In this document: positions 15,822-24,417 of the stretch, piece by piece
How the letters are laid out: the number at the start of each line of letters is the position of its first letter
How positions within the stretch are numbered: position 1 is the first letter of the stretch
Source of the DNA: Deltaproteobacteria bacterium
Lineage (GTDB): Bacteria; Desulfobacterota; Syntrophia; Syntrophales; UBA5619
NCBI GenBank assembly: GCA_016935075.1
Contig: JAFGRP010000174.1
Span: 1 to 39,898 of the forward strand
DNA length: 39,898 bases
Direction of reading: 5' to 3'
Made by a program: the position numbers and the translations under genes
The notes under the pieces: model-generated
What the model was told of the DNA's origin: nothing
The model's database searches: none
Seen by the model: only the letters and a program-made list of their open reading frames with translations

Positions 15822-17045
15822 ATGAGAATCCTTTTTGTTTCAGATGTTTCGATCCAGGCTGTGATCGGCGGCGCCGAGCGTGTGCTTTATGAGCAGGCCG
15901 TCGGTTTGCAGCGACGGGGTCACGAAGTCCATATCCTCACGCGGCATCTCCCGGAACATCGGACCGATCAGGAGACCCTCGAAGGCGTCCGCGAATGGCG
16001 TTATGACATCAATCCTTCAAGCGGCACCTCCTTCTTGATCTCCACTTTCAGGAATGGTGCGTTCCTGTTCGGGCGGTTGCAAAACGAATACGCTTTTGAC
16101 TGCATCAACGGACATCAGCCCTTTTCCGCCTGGGCCGTCCGGCGCTCCTCCGCGGCCCAGGGGATTCCTTTTGTTTACACCTGCCATTCCCTCTCATTCG
16201 AGGAATACATTTCCCGCCGTAAAAAACCATCGGGCTTTCTGGGACAGGGTCTTGATATCTTCAACGCCTTTCTTCGCAGGCAGATCGAAAAGCGGGCTTT
16301 TGCCGCCGCCGATCAAATCATCGCCTTGAGCGAATTCACACGGAATAAGCTTATGGCCGTCTATGGAATCGCCGAGAACCGCATATTGATTATTCCGGGT
16401 GGAGTGGATATCCGACGTTTCCATCCGATGAGCGGCCGCAAGACGGTCCGAAACAATTTAGGCCTTCCCGTCGACCGCTTCATCCTGCTGACTGTTCGCA
16501 ATCTCGTACCCAGAATGGGTCTGGAAAACCTCATCGAAGCCATGCGGGCCATTACCCGGGCCATCCCCGATATCTGTCTGGTCATCGGCGGGGTGGGTCC
16601 ACTGAAGGCATCCCTCATTCGGCAACGTGACGATCTTAAATTGCAGGACCATATCTTCTTTACAGGTTTCATCCCCGAGGCGGATCTCCCCGATTATTAC
16701 CGTTCCGCAGATGTTTTCGTCCTCCCAACGGTCGAACTGGAGGGATTCGGTTTGGTGACGGTCGAGGCGCTGGCATCCGGAACCCCCGTCCTGGGAACAC
16801 CCGTGGGCGGAACCCGGGAGATCCTCGGCCGATTAGATAAAAACTATCTTTTCAGGGATAGCAGTCCGGCCGCTCTGGCGGAATTGATTACCGAAACATC
16901 CCGGCGGTTTATGGAAAACCATGAACGATGGGAAGCGGCCTCCATGCAATGCCGGCAGTTTGTGGAACAGCACTACACATGGGAGAAGAATATCACCGAT
17001 CTCGAAAAGGTTTTAGAACATGTGCGGCATCTGCGGAAAACTTGA
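15822..17045 (+). CDS. Family 4 glycosyltransferase
   Basis: A 407-residue GT-B glycosyltransferase. It begins MRILFVSDVSIQAVIGGAERVLYEQAVGL, with the usual glycine motif. The inner region has CINGHQPFSAWAVRR and TCHSLSFEEYISRR. The donor domain has TVRNLVPRMGLENLIEAM, GGVGPLKASL, and the EX7E motif EGFGLVTVEALASGTPVLGT. This gene restarts forward-strand transcription after the reversed methyltransferase-kinase gene, with only 45 bases between the two start codons. Its 3' end overlaps the asparagine synthase gene by 26 bases, so the two are translationally linked. Confidence 0.9.
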   Translation: MRILFVSDVSIQAVIGGAERVLYEQAVGLQRRGHEVHILTRHLPEHRTDQETLEGVREWRYDINPSSGTSFLISTFRNGAFLFGRLQNEYAFDCINGHQPFSAWAVRRSSAAQGIPFVYTCHSLSFEEYISRRKKPSGFLGQGLDIFNAFLRRQIEKRAFAAADQIIALSEFTRNKLMAVYGIAENRILIIPGGVDIRRFHPMSGRKTVRNNLGLPVDRFILLTVRNLVPRMGLENLIEAMRAITRAIPDICLVIGGVGPLKASLIRQRDDLKLQDHIFFTGFIPEADLPDYYRSADVFVLPTVELEGFGLVTVEALASGTPVLGTPVGGTREILGRLDKNYLFRDSSPAALAELITETSRRFMENHERWEAASMQCRQFVEQHYTWEKNITDLEKVLEHVRHLRKT

Positions 17046-18930
17046 TTTCTCCGGTGCGCCGGTCGGAGAAGATCTGCTGCGGCGGATGACGGACCGGCTG
17101 GTTCACCGGGGGCCGGACGATTCCGGCGTCTATATGAGCCATCGGGGCGGTGTCGGCTGCGGCCTTGGCCATCGGCGGCTGAGCATCATTGACCTGTCGG
17201 CGGCCGGCCGCCAGCCCATGGCCAACGAAGACAAAACCGTCTGGATGGTCTTCAACGGGGAGATATACCACTTTACCGCCCTGCGGAACGATCTGGAGAA
17301 AAAGGGCCATCGGTTCGCCTCCCGAACCGACAGCGAAGTGATCATACACCTCTTCGAGGAAGAAGGGTCGGCCGGCGTCGCCCGTCTCGTCGGGATGTTT
17401 GCCCTGGCCCTCTGGTTGGAAAAAACGCGGACCCTCGTCCTGGCCCGAGATCACATCGGTATCAAACCGCTCGTCTACTACTGGGACGGCAAACGCTTTC
17501 TCTTCGCCTCGGAGATCAAGGCCCTCCTCGCCGATCCATCCGTCAAAAAAGAGATTGACCTGGAGGCACTGGACCTCTACCTCAGCCTGAATTACATCCC
17601 CGCCCCCCATACGATCTTTAAACACATCCGTAAGCTCCGCCCCGGCCATACCCTGACGGTCTGCGATGGTGTCCTCAGGGAAGAGCGATTCTGGGATATC
17701 TCCCCGGTGATGACTGCCGACGTACTGGAGGTTCGTGATTTTGAGCAGACCAAGGCGGCCCTCTTCCGCACCCTGGAGGAGGCCGTCAGCGGCCAGATGG
17801 TGGCCGACGTCCCACTCGGGGCCTTTTTGAGCGGCGGCATCGACTCGAGCGTCATCGTCGGTTTGATGGCGCGAAACGCCTCCCGGCCGGTGAAGACCTA
17901 CGCGATCGGCTACAAGGATATGCCGCTGTACGATGAAACCTCCTACGCACGGGAGGTTGCCGCATTCCATAAGACGGAACATCACGAAATCATGCTGGGT
18001 TCGCAGGAGATCGTCGAGACGGTTCCCGCCGTTCTCGCCTCCTTCGACGAGCCGTTTGGCGACTCTTCTGCCGTGCCTGCCTATGTGGTCGCCCGCGAGA
18101 CCGCCCGGGACGTCAAGGTTGCCCTCTCCGGCGACGGCGGTGACGAACTTTTCGCCGGTTACCGCATGTACAAAGGCGAGGCATGGTACCACCGGTATTG
18201 TCTCTTTCCCCGATTCTTCCGTGCGGGACTTATAGAGCCGGCCATCCGTTCCCTTCCCGATTCCCGCGATCAAAAATACGCTGAACGGATCCGGCGGATC
18301 AAAAAATTTATCCGTGGGGCGAAGGAAACATTCGCGGAACGCTTCTACGCCTGGAATGAACTGTTCAGCCGGGAGAACCGGGATCTTCTTCTGACCGACG
18401 GATACCGGACGGATGGAGCATTGGCGCAGGAATTGTTCGACGGCGCCCTGAACCATTTGCCGGCCGATCCTATCAACCGGATGCTTTACGCCGACCTCCA
18501 GATCTCCCTGCCGGCAGACATGCTCTGGAAGGTCGATATGATGAGCATGCAGCATTCCCTCGAGGTCCGGGTCCCCCTGCTCGACCCCCGGGTCTGCGAA
18601 CAGGCTTTCCGGATCGGGGGCAAATGGAAGATCCGACATGGCCGCAGCAAATATATCTTCATCGAAACATTCAAGGACATTCTTCCAAAATCGCTGCACC
18701 ACCGGCCCAAATGGGGCTTCGAGATGCCCGTCAGCAAGTGGTTGAAAACAGACCTCCACGACCTTATCGCGACCCATCTTTCCCGGGAAATAATTGAGAA
18801 ACAGGGGATCTTTCACTACCCCGTCATTGAAAACCTGGTCGCCGATCTGATGCGAAGCAGGAGGGACACCGCCTGGCAGATCTGGAATCTGATCGCCTTT
18901 CAGGCCTGGCATGAATCCACCATGCAATAA
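17020..18930 (+). CDS. asnB: Glutamine-hydrolysing asparagine synthase-type amidotransferase
   Basis: A 636-residue enzyme of full family length. It begins MCGICGK, so removal of Met exposes the catalytic N-terminal Cys of class II glutamine amidotransferases; RRLSIIDLS and the NGEIY block follow. The synthetase domain has the PP-loop SGGIDSS (residues 271-277), LSGDGGDELFAGY and the C-terminal MPVSKWLKTDL block. Classical AsnB makes asparagine from aspartate, ATP and glutamine. Relatives inside polysaccharide loci, as here, often amidate uronic acids or similar carboxylated sugars. Flanking GT4 genes overlap it on both sides, which favours a glycan role; this is inference, and both roles remain possible. 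Confidence 0.9.
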   Translation: MCGICGKLDFSGAPVGEDLLRRMTDRLVHRGPDDSGVYMSHRGGVGCGLGHRRLSIIDLSAAGRQPMANEDKTVWMVFNGEIYHFTALRNDLEKKGHRFASRTDSEVIIHLFEEEGSAGVARLVGMFALALWLEKTRTLVLARDHIGIKPLVYYWDGKRFLFASEIKALLADPSVKKEIDLEALDLYLSLNYIPAPHTIFKHIRKLRPGHTLTVCDGVLREERFWDISPVMTADVLEVRDFEQTKAALFRTLEEAVSGQMVADVPLGAFLSGGIDSSVIVGLMARNASRPVKTYAIGYKDMPLYDETSYAREVAAFHKTEHHEIMLGSQEIVETVPAVLASFDEPFGDSSAVPAYVVARETARDVKVALSGDGGDELFAGYRMYKGEAWYHRYCLFPRFFRAGLIEPAIRSLPDSRDQKYAERIRRIKKFIRGAKETFAERFYAWNELFSRENRDLLLTDGYRTDGALAQELFDGALNHLPADPINRMLYADLQISLPADMLWKVDMMSMQHSLEVRVPLLDPRVCEQAFRIGGKWKIRHGRSKYIFIETFKDILPKSLHHRPKWGFEMPVSKWLKTDLHDLIATHLSREIIEKQGIFHYPVIENLVADLMRSRRDTAWQIWNLIAFQAWHESTMQ

Positions 18931-20119
18931 AATCAAAGTGATGCACATCATCACCCGTTTCGACAAGGGCGGCTCGGCGGAAAACACCTTCCTGACGGTC
19001 TGCGGTCTCGACACGACCCGCTATGATGTCAGTCTCATCACGGGGGCGTCCCTTCAGGGGAATTTGGGAGAGAAGGAAAAAGAGTCAGGGGATTCGGAAA
19101 ACGAAGCGGTGAGGGCCAATATCACCGCTGTACGCGAACAGGGTGTCCGGTTGATCGGCCTCCCCCATCTCATCCGGGAGCTGAGACCCTTCTCTGAACT
19201 GTCCGCTTTTTTCTCGCTGATCCGGATCATCCGGCGCGAAAAGCCCCGGATTGTTCATACCCATACCTCCAAGGCGGGGATTCTGGGACGATGGGCGGCC
19301 TTCATCTGCCGCGTGCCCGTCATTATCCATACGCCGCACGGCCATGTCTTCTGGGGCTATTTCAGGCCATGGCAAACCCGCCTGTTCATCCTTCTGGAGC
19401 GGTGGACGGCCCGGATCACCGACAGGATCGTGGCCCTCACCCCGCAGGAGCGGTCGGATCATCTCCGTTTCCGGATCGCCCCAAAAGAGAAATTCACGGT
19501 GATCCACAGCGGCGTCGATTTAACCCGGTTTTATAACACCGTCACGGATATTTCTCAGATGAAAAAAAACTTGAATCTTCCGGGCGGCTCATTTGTTGTG
19601 GGCACTTTGGGCAGACTGACGCCCGTCAAGGGTCAAATCCATTTGCTTCGGGCGGCGGTGGAGATCGTCGCGGACAGGCCGGACATATACTTTGTATTTG
19701 TGGGAGAAGGCGAGCTTCACGACGATTTGGAGAAGTTTGCCGAGGTTGCCGGTATCATGGAGAACGTAAGGTTTCCTGGCTGGAAATCGGATGTGGCATC
19801 GGTGCTGTCTGTTTTTGACATCTTTGTCTTCCCCTCTCTGAATGAGGGCATGGGAAAGGCGATCGTTGAGGCTATGGTGATGGGGAAACCAATTATTGCC
19901 AGTGATATTGGCGGAATTTCCGATTTGGTCGTCTCGGGGGAAACCGGCATCCTGGTTCCACCCGCCGGCAGCAACGCCATTGCAGAGGCCATTAAGACCC
20001 TTTATGCAAACCCTGAAAAACGAACGGAAATGGGGAAACGGGGACAGGAAAGAGCCGCGGCGTACAGCGCCGAGTCTATGTTGCATAAAATAAAAACGTT
20101 ATATGAATGTCTTCTTTGA
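18911..20119 (+). CDS. Family 4 glycosyltransferase
   Basis: A 402-residue GT-B enzyme. KVMHIITRFDKGGSAENTFLTV is the donor-side start, and PRIVHTHTSKAGILGRWAA and IIHTPHGHVFWGYF mark the group of EPS-locus GT4 proteins. The donor domain has TLGRLTPVKGQIHLLRA, VGEGELHDDLE, and the EX7E motif EGMGKAIVEAMVMGKPIIAS. A short charged insert (around residues 55-70, Glu/Lys/Asp-rich) sits where most relatives have a plain loop. The ATG at 18911 lies inside the end of the asparagine synthase gene (20-base overlap). A 175-base gap with a candidate promoter follows. Confidence 0.9.
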   Translation: MNPPCNKIKVMHIITRFDKGGSAENTFLTVCGLDTTRYDVSLITGASLQGNLGEKEKESGDSENEAVRANITAVREQGVRLIGLPHLIRELRPFSELSAFFSLIRIIRREKPRIVHTHTSKAGILGRWAAFICRVPVIIHTPHGHVFWGYFRPWQTRLFILLERWTARITDRIVALTPQERSDHLRFRIAPKEKFTVIHSGVDLTRFYNTVTDISQMKKNLNLPGGSFVVGTLGRLTPVKGQIHLLRAAVEIVADRPDIYFVFVGEGELHDDLEKFAEVAGIMENVRFPGWKSDVASVLSVFDIFVFPSLNEGMGKAIVEAMVMGKPIIASDIGGISDLVVSGETGILVPPAGSNAIAEAIKTLYANPEKRTEMGKRGQERAAAYSAESMLHKIKTLYECLL

Positions 20120-20165
20120 TTCATCGCAAAAGATGAAAGAGATGATCGACACAAAAAGGATAGTC

Positions 20166-20195
20166 TTGACACACAAGCTATAATATGATAACAAT
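20166..20195 (+). promoter_or_regulatory. Candidate promoter for the secreted repeat protein
   Basis: A perfect TTGACA (20166-20171) lies upstream of two weak -10 choices: GATAAC (20187-20192, 15-base spacer) or AACAAT (20190-20195, 18-base spacer), each matching four of six positions. A perfect TATAAT at 20179-20184 is only seven bases from the -35 box, too close to pair with it. Confidence 0.35.
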
Positions 20196-20294
20196 TTCAG
20201 AAGGATGAATGATTTACGGGGCGTTGGTATTTCAAATTCAGCCTTTCCGAAAGGAATTCGGGCATACGGAAGACGGAAGATAGAAGGTGAAGCG

Positions 20295-22214
20295 ATGAAA
20301 AAGTTATTGATCAAGACGGCCGTTTTGGCCGCGATATTGGCCTCCTTGGCAATGACCGTTACGGCCCATGCTGAACCCATCACCGTGGGCAATGATACAG
20401 CCGCAAGGGAAGAAGCAGACGGGTGGAGCGATTTTGTCGTTGTCGATAAAAATCATCCGGTATCTCTCGATGGTTGGCTGACGATCTTCAAATATTATGC
20501 CTTGGACCAAAGTCCTTTCCGCTTTATACTGATCGATGGAAGCAATACGGTCCGGTGGGTGAGTGAACAAATTACGCCCGCGGGAGAAGGGGTTAATGTG
20601 TTTGCCCCCGACAGCGCTGTCGAGGTCAAGGCGGGGTGGAATTTGGGTCTCTATATTGTTGAAACCGGATCAATTCCTTATGAGTCTCATGGCGCTCTTG
20701 CCTCCTATACGGCAGAATATTCAGGGCTTCCGGGCGTCGGAAATATATTAAGTTTTACGGGTAGCATCAACCGTACCTATTCCTTTGTGGCTGCCGGCGA
20801 CACGCAAGTGACGACCCCGCCTACAACCGTGAGCGTTACCGTCGTTCAATACCTGGATGGCGGGCCAGCAACTGCAGCTTCCGCAAACAATACCTATTTC
20901 CTGATAAACGATTCCTGGAGCGATCCCAATATCGGTTCAGGCTCCAGCCGTTTTGCCCTTGGTCCGGTTGGTTTGAACACGGACAGTCCTTACCAGGCCG
21001 TTACCGCCAGTATGACCGGCGGCGCCTCCTACAACATCAGCGAAGATACAAACCAGTATGCGGTCGGAACAACTTGCGGTAATGGACGGGCATACCGATT
21101 GGCCGGCTATACCGTAGGCGATACGATGGCCGAGGCCGCGGCGGCAACTCCCAACCTTATGGAACCGAATCTCACCCTGACGGGGAGCAAATACGTCATA
21201 GTCTGGAACAACACCTGTGCACAGGATCAAACCATCGTGGCCGGCAATGACACAAACGGCACAGATATCAGGCCAATCCTGGACACTTTTGGCGATTTTG
21301 TGATCATCGATACCAACCATCCGGTATCCGCCAACGGCTGGTTGACGAACTTTCATTATTACGCCGCCAATCTGAACCCCTTCCGTTTTGTTCTGGTTGA
21401 CGGAAGCGACGTGGTCCAATGGGTCAGCGATGAAATCATCCCGCCGGAAACGGGAATCCAAACCTTTACCGTTTCCGCTCCGGTTCCCGCCCAGAAAGGG
21501 TGGAACGTGGGTTTGTATTTCGCGGCGACCGGCAACCTGTATAACGGCACCATCCCCTATGAATACACAGGCGCCCCGGCCTACTATCGGTCGAACTATT
21601 CCGGTTCACCGCTGCCGGCGGTGGGCAAAACCCTGGTCTATGAAAACAGCAGCAACCGGATCTACTCTTTCGCGGCCACCGGTGTCACATCCATTCCTCT
21701 TCCCGAGACGGTGAGCGTGACCGTCGTCAAATACCTGGACGGGACGCGTGCCGATGCCGCTTCCGCAAACGATACCTCATTCCCGATGCAATCCATTTGG
21801 AGTGCCGATAACCTCAATGCCGGTTCCTCCAGTTTCGTTCTGGGTCCGACCGGTGTCAATACCTCAAATTCCTATGAAGCGGTAACGCCTGAAATGACAA
21901 GCGGCGCTTTCTACAGCGTCTGGGAAGATACCAGCCAGATGACGGTCGGCATGACATGCGATGGCGACCATTTGTACCGGTTGGCCGGCTATACCACCGG
22001 CGAAACGCTTGCGCAGGCCGTTACGGCAAAAAAAACCACCAAGACGCCCAGCTTAAGCAATATAGCCAGTAACCAATACGTCATCGTCTGGAACGAGGCG
22101 TGCGAGACCGATGATTGTACGGACGACAATGGCCATCACTACGGGAACGACAAGGGCGACAATCACAAAGACAAATGCAAGGATAAAAAGGATAAAGACA
22201 ACAAGGATAAATAA
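20295..22214 (+). CDS. Secreted protein of two tandem two-module repeats with Asp/Lys-rich tail
   Basis: 639 residues from ATG 20295, chosen because GAAGGTG precedes it and a clean signal peptide follows (MKKLLIKTAVLAAILASLA... with a likely cut after AHA). ATG 20205 would add an unhelpful 30-residue extension. The mature protein is an A-B-A-B array. Module A (about 140 residues) carries GNDT...DFV...NHPVS..GWLT and PFRF.L.DGS. Module B (about 130 residues) starts VSVTVV.YLDG, holds a conserved Cys pair, and ends YVIVWN. The tail is polar and repetitive (Asp, Lys, Asn, His; many DK pairs). The modules look like beta-sandwich domains; B loosely resembles prealbumin-like adhesin domains. No enzyme motif, sortase signal or PEP-CTERM is seen. 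It is probably an extracellular surface or matrix protein; function unknown. Confidence 0.75.
   Translation: MKKLLIKTAVLAAILASLAMTVTAHAEPITVGNDTAAREEADGWSDFVVVDKNHPVSLDGWLTIFKYYALDQSPFRFILIDGSNTVRWVSEQITPAGEGVNVFAPDSAVEVKAGWNLGLYIVETGSIPYESHGALASYTAEYSGLPGVGNILSFTGSINRTYSFVAAGDTQVTTPPTTVSVTVVQYLDGGPATAASANNTYFLINDSWSDPNIGSGSSRFALGPVGLNTDSPYQAVTASMTGGASYNISEDTNQYAVGTTCGNGRAYRLAGYTVGDTMAEAAAATPNLMEPNLTLTGSKYVIVWNNTCAQDQTIVAGNDTNGTDIRPILDTFGDFVIIDTNHPVSANGWLTNFHYYAANLNPFRFVLVDGSDVVQWVSDEIIPPETGIQTFTVSAPVPAQKGWNVGLYFAATGNLYNGTIPYEYTGAPAYYRSNYSGSPLPAVGKTLVYENSSNRIYSFAATGVTSIPLPETVSVTVVKYLDGTRADAASANDTSFPMQSIWSADNLNAGSSSFVLGPTGVNTSNSYEAVTPEMTSGAFYSVWEDTSQMTVGMTCDGDHLYRLAGYTTGETLAQAVTAKKTTKTPSLSNIASNQYVIVWNEACETDDCTDDNGHHYGNDKGDNHKDKCKDKKDKDNKDK
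20388..22107 (+). repeat. Tandem duplication inside the secreted protein gene
   Basis: Two copies of about 860 bases lie head to tail: roughly 20388-21223 and 21243-22107. Aligned protein blocks include NHPVS..GWLT, PFRF.L.DGS, ..GWN.GLY, VSVTVV.YLDG, LGP.G.NT and YRLAGYT.G. The copies have diverged considerably, so the duplication is old. Confidence 0.75.
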
Positions 22215-22234
22215 GGATCACGGGAACAAGCTTG

Positions 22235-23737
22235 ATGGGCTTGGGTGACCCATTAAAACAGACGATGACTATCTCCCGCAACTTCCTCTCCTCGCTCATC
22301 CTTTTTGCAGCAACTTGCCTCTTGCCTGTTTCGCCGCCCCCGGCCTGCGGGCAAACCACGCCTGTGCCCTACGAACAGGTTCCCGCCCTGATGGACCTGC
22401 GCACCACCTTCAGCGACGGTGATTACGATCCCGAGGCCCTCGTGCAGATGGCCCTCAGGAAGGGCTTCAGCATCGTCTTTCTCAACGATCATGACCGCAT
22501 GGTCATGGAATATGGCTTCCCGCCCTTCCGGAATATCGTCCGAAAGAAAGTGGAGCTGAACTCCATCAACAAATCAGGGGCGGATCGATATCTCCGGGTC
22601 ATCACAGGTCTCCGGAAGATGTACCCGAATGTGATCCTCATCCCCGGCACGGAGAGCGCCCCCTTTTATTACTGGACGGGCAGCCCGTTTGCCGGGACCC
22701 TGACCGCCAACGACCATGAACGCCGGATATTGACGATGGGGCTGGAAAAGCCGGAAGACTACGAAACCCTGCCCATTCTGCACAACGGTCTCTCCGGATC
22801 CCATATCCGGGCGGTGATGCCCGCGCTTCTGGCATTCATTTTCTGCTTCCTGATCGCCGTCTACTTCCTGTTCAAGAACGGCTGGTGGCGTATTTCCGGG
22901 ATCTTCCTGGCCATCTTCAGCGCCGGTTTTTTCATCAATACCGTATTCGCCCGACCTTCCCCTTTCGACGCTTACCACGGGAAACAGGGCGCGGCGCCGT
23001 ATCAGCTCTTTATCGACGCCGTCGGGCAGAAGGGGGGCCTCACCTTCTGGAACTATCCGGAAACACGCTCGGGAGTCAGAAAACTGGGTCCCATTGGGGT
23101 GAAAACCCTGCCTTACCCCCATATGCTTCTGGAAACGAGAAACTATACGGGCTTTGCCGCCATTTATGGGGATACGGTCACGATTACGGAGCCGGGAAAT
23201 GTCTGGGATGTGGTCCTGGGGGAGTACTGTTCGGGATTCCGGAAACGGCCGCCGTGGGGAATCGCCACGGCGGACTTTCATAAGGAAGGGGGTTCCGGCC
23301 AGAACCTGGGCGACTTCCAGACCGTCCTTTGGCTGACCGAAAAATCCCCCCGGTCCGTTTTGGAGGCCCTGAAGGCCGGCAAGATGTACGCCTGTCAGGG
23401 AAAGTTCCCCAAAATCCCCCGGCTCGACGAATTCTCCGTATCCGCCGCTGAACCGGATACAGTCCCCCCGATGATTTCCGGGGATGAACTCATTCTGGAA
23501 CGCAATCCCCGTATTCGGATCGCCGTCTCCGGCGGCGTGGCAGGAGCAGGAAAGGAGGTCCGTGTGCGGCTGATCCGTTCCGGGAGTCTCATCCGGATCT
23601 TCAAGGGGTCCTTGCCCCTGAATATCGATTACACGGATATTCTGGAGACGCCGGGAGAAAAGATCTACTATCGGATGGACATGACCGGGTACGGGACCAT
23701 CGTCTCCAACCCGATCTTCGTGAAATTCACCAGATGA
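22235..23737 (+). CDS. Membrane-bound PHP-like protein with degenerate metal site
   Basis: About 500 residues; ATG 22235 has GGGAAC upstream, and ATG 22265 is an alternative giving a cleaner signal peptide (MTISRNFLSSLILFAAT). An N-terminal secretion signal is followed by a PHP-type first motif, DLRTTFSDGDYDPEALV (about residue 54), where the usual DLHxHT has lost both His residues. FLNDHDR then matches the TDHD motif, and PGTESAPFY matches the G-E motif. Two adjacent membrane segments (about 22810-22950) interrupt the domain. The C-terminal half has WGIATADFHKEG, like the PHP GSDAH motif, then a beta-rich end. Both soluble parts should face the periplasm. Predicted metal-dependent phosphoesterase fold of uncertain activity. 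It overlaps wbqC by ATGA. Confidence 0.65.
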   Translation: MGLGDPLKQTMTISRNFLSSLILFAATCLLPVSPPPACGQTTPVPYEQVPALMDLRTTFSDGDYDPEALVQMALRKGFSIVFLNDHDRMVMEYGFPPFRNIVRKKVELNSINKSGADRYLRVITGLRKMYPNVILIPGTESAPFYYWTGSPFAGTLTANDHERRILTMGLEKPEDYETLPILHNGLSGSHIRAVMPALLAFIFCFLIAVYFLFKNGWWRISGIFLAIFSAGFFINTVFARPSPFDAYHGKQGAAPYQLFIDAVGQKGGLTFWNYPETRSGVRKLGPIGVKTLPYPHMLLETRNYTGFAAIYGDTVTITEPGNVWDVVLGEYCSGFRKRPPWGIATADFHKEGGSGQNLGDFQTVLWLTEKSPRSVLEALKAGKMYACQGKFPKIPRLDEFSVSAAEPDTVPPMISGDELILERNPRIRIAVSGGVAGAGKEVRVRLIRSGSLIRIFKGSLPLNIDYTDILETPGEKIYYRMDMTGYGTIVSNPIFVKFTR

Positions 23738-24417
23738 TCGTTGCCGTTCATCAGCCCCAATACCTGCCCTGGCTCGGATATTTCGACAAGATCGACCGCG
23801 CCGATCTCTTTGTCCTGCTCGACACGGTCCAGTTCAAGAAGAACGAGTGGCAGAACCGCAACCGGATCAAAACGGCCAACGGCCCGCAATGGCTGACGGT
23901 GCCGGTCACCTATAAATTCCCGCAGCGGATCAGCGAGGTCGGCGTCAACAACCGGGTGCGCTGGCAGCATCAGCAACGGCAGGCCATCCTCTCCAATTAC
24001 CGGAAGGCCCCCTGCTGGGATGCCGTTTCCCCCCTCCTCGAGGAGATCTTTACTCCGGCATGGGAATTTCTCGCCCCTTTGAACATATTTGTGGTAAAAA
24101 GGCTCGCCGGGTTCCTGGGCATCGCGACCCCCCTCTATGTGGCTTCGGAACTGCCGGCATTTCCCGAACACCCGGATGAAAGGCTGATCGCCATTGTAAA
24201 ACATTTCGGCGCGGACGCCTATCTGGCCGGCGGCGGGGGCCGGGACTACATGGATCTTGACCGGTATGAGAAAAATGGCGTAAAAGTGCTTTTCCAGGAG
24301 TACCGTCATCCCGTATATGAACAACGGTTCGGAGCGTTTGAACCGTTCATGTCGGTTCTGGACCTGCTGTTCAACCACGGATCGGAGAGTCTGAACATTC
24401 TGAGGGGGAAGAGATGA
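23734..24417 (+). CDS. WbqC family protein
   Basis: A 227-residue protein that starts IVAVHQPQYLPWLGYFDKIDRADLFVLLD, followed by VQFKKNEWQNRNRIK, which are the defining blocks of the WbqC family. A later block (DAYLAGGGGRDYMD) is also characteristic. WbqC-like proteins are found in O-antigen and glycan loci and have been linked with amino-sugar or aminoacyl modification, but the reaction is not settled. Here it is coupled by ATGA to genes on both sides, including a PIG-L deacetylase, which supports a sugar-modification role. Confidence 0.88.
   Translation: MIVAVHQPQYLPWLGYFDKIDRADLFVLLDTVQFKKNEWQNRNRIKTANGPQWLTVPVTYKFPQRISEVGVNNRVRWQHQQRQAILSNYRKAPCWDAVSPLLEEIFTPAWEFLAPLNIFVVKRLAGFLGIATPLYVASELPAFPEHPDERLIAIVKHFGADAYLAGGGGRDYMDLDRYEKNGVKVLFQEYRHPVYEQRFGAFEPFMSVLDLLFNHGSESLNILRGKR

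Noticed and set aside
16993-19014. A 673-codon reverse frame opposite the asparagine synthase gene
   Set aside because: The forward gene has full catalytic motifs; the reverse frame has no recognisable domain and no start signal.
20205-20294. Starting the secreted protein at ATG 20205
   Set aside because: It would bury the signal peptide behind 30 charged residues; ATG 20295 has its own ribosome site and a clean signal sequence.
22108-22211. Repetitive A/G-rich stretch that might be a tandem DNA repeat or CRISPR-like
   Set aside because: It is in frame and encodes the Asp/Lys-rich tail; the units are irregular and there are no spacers.
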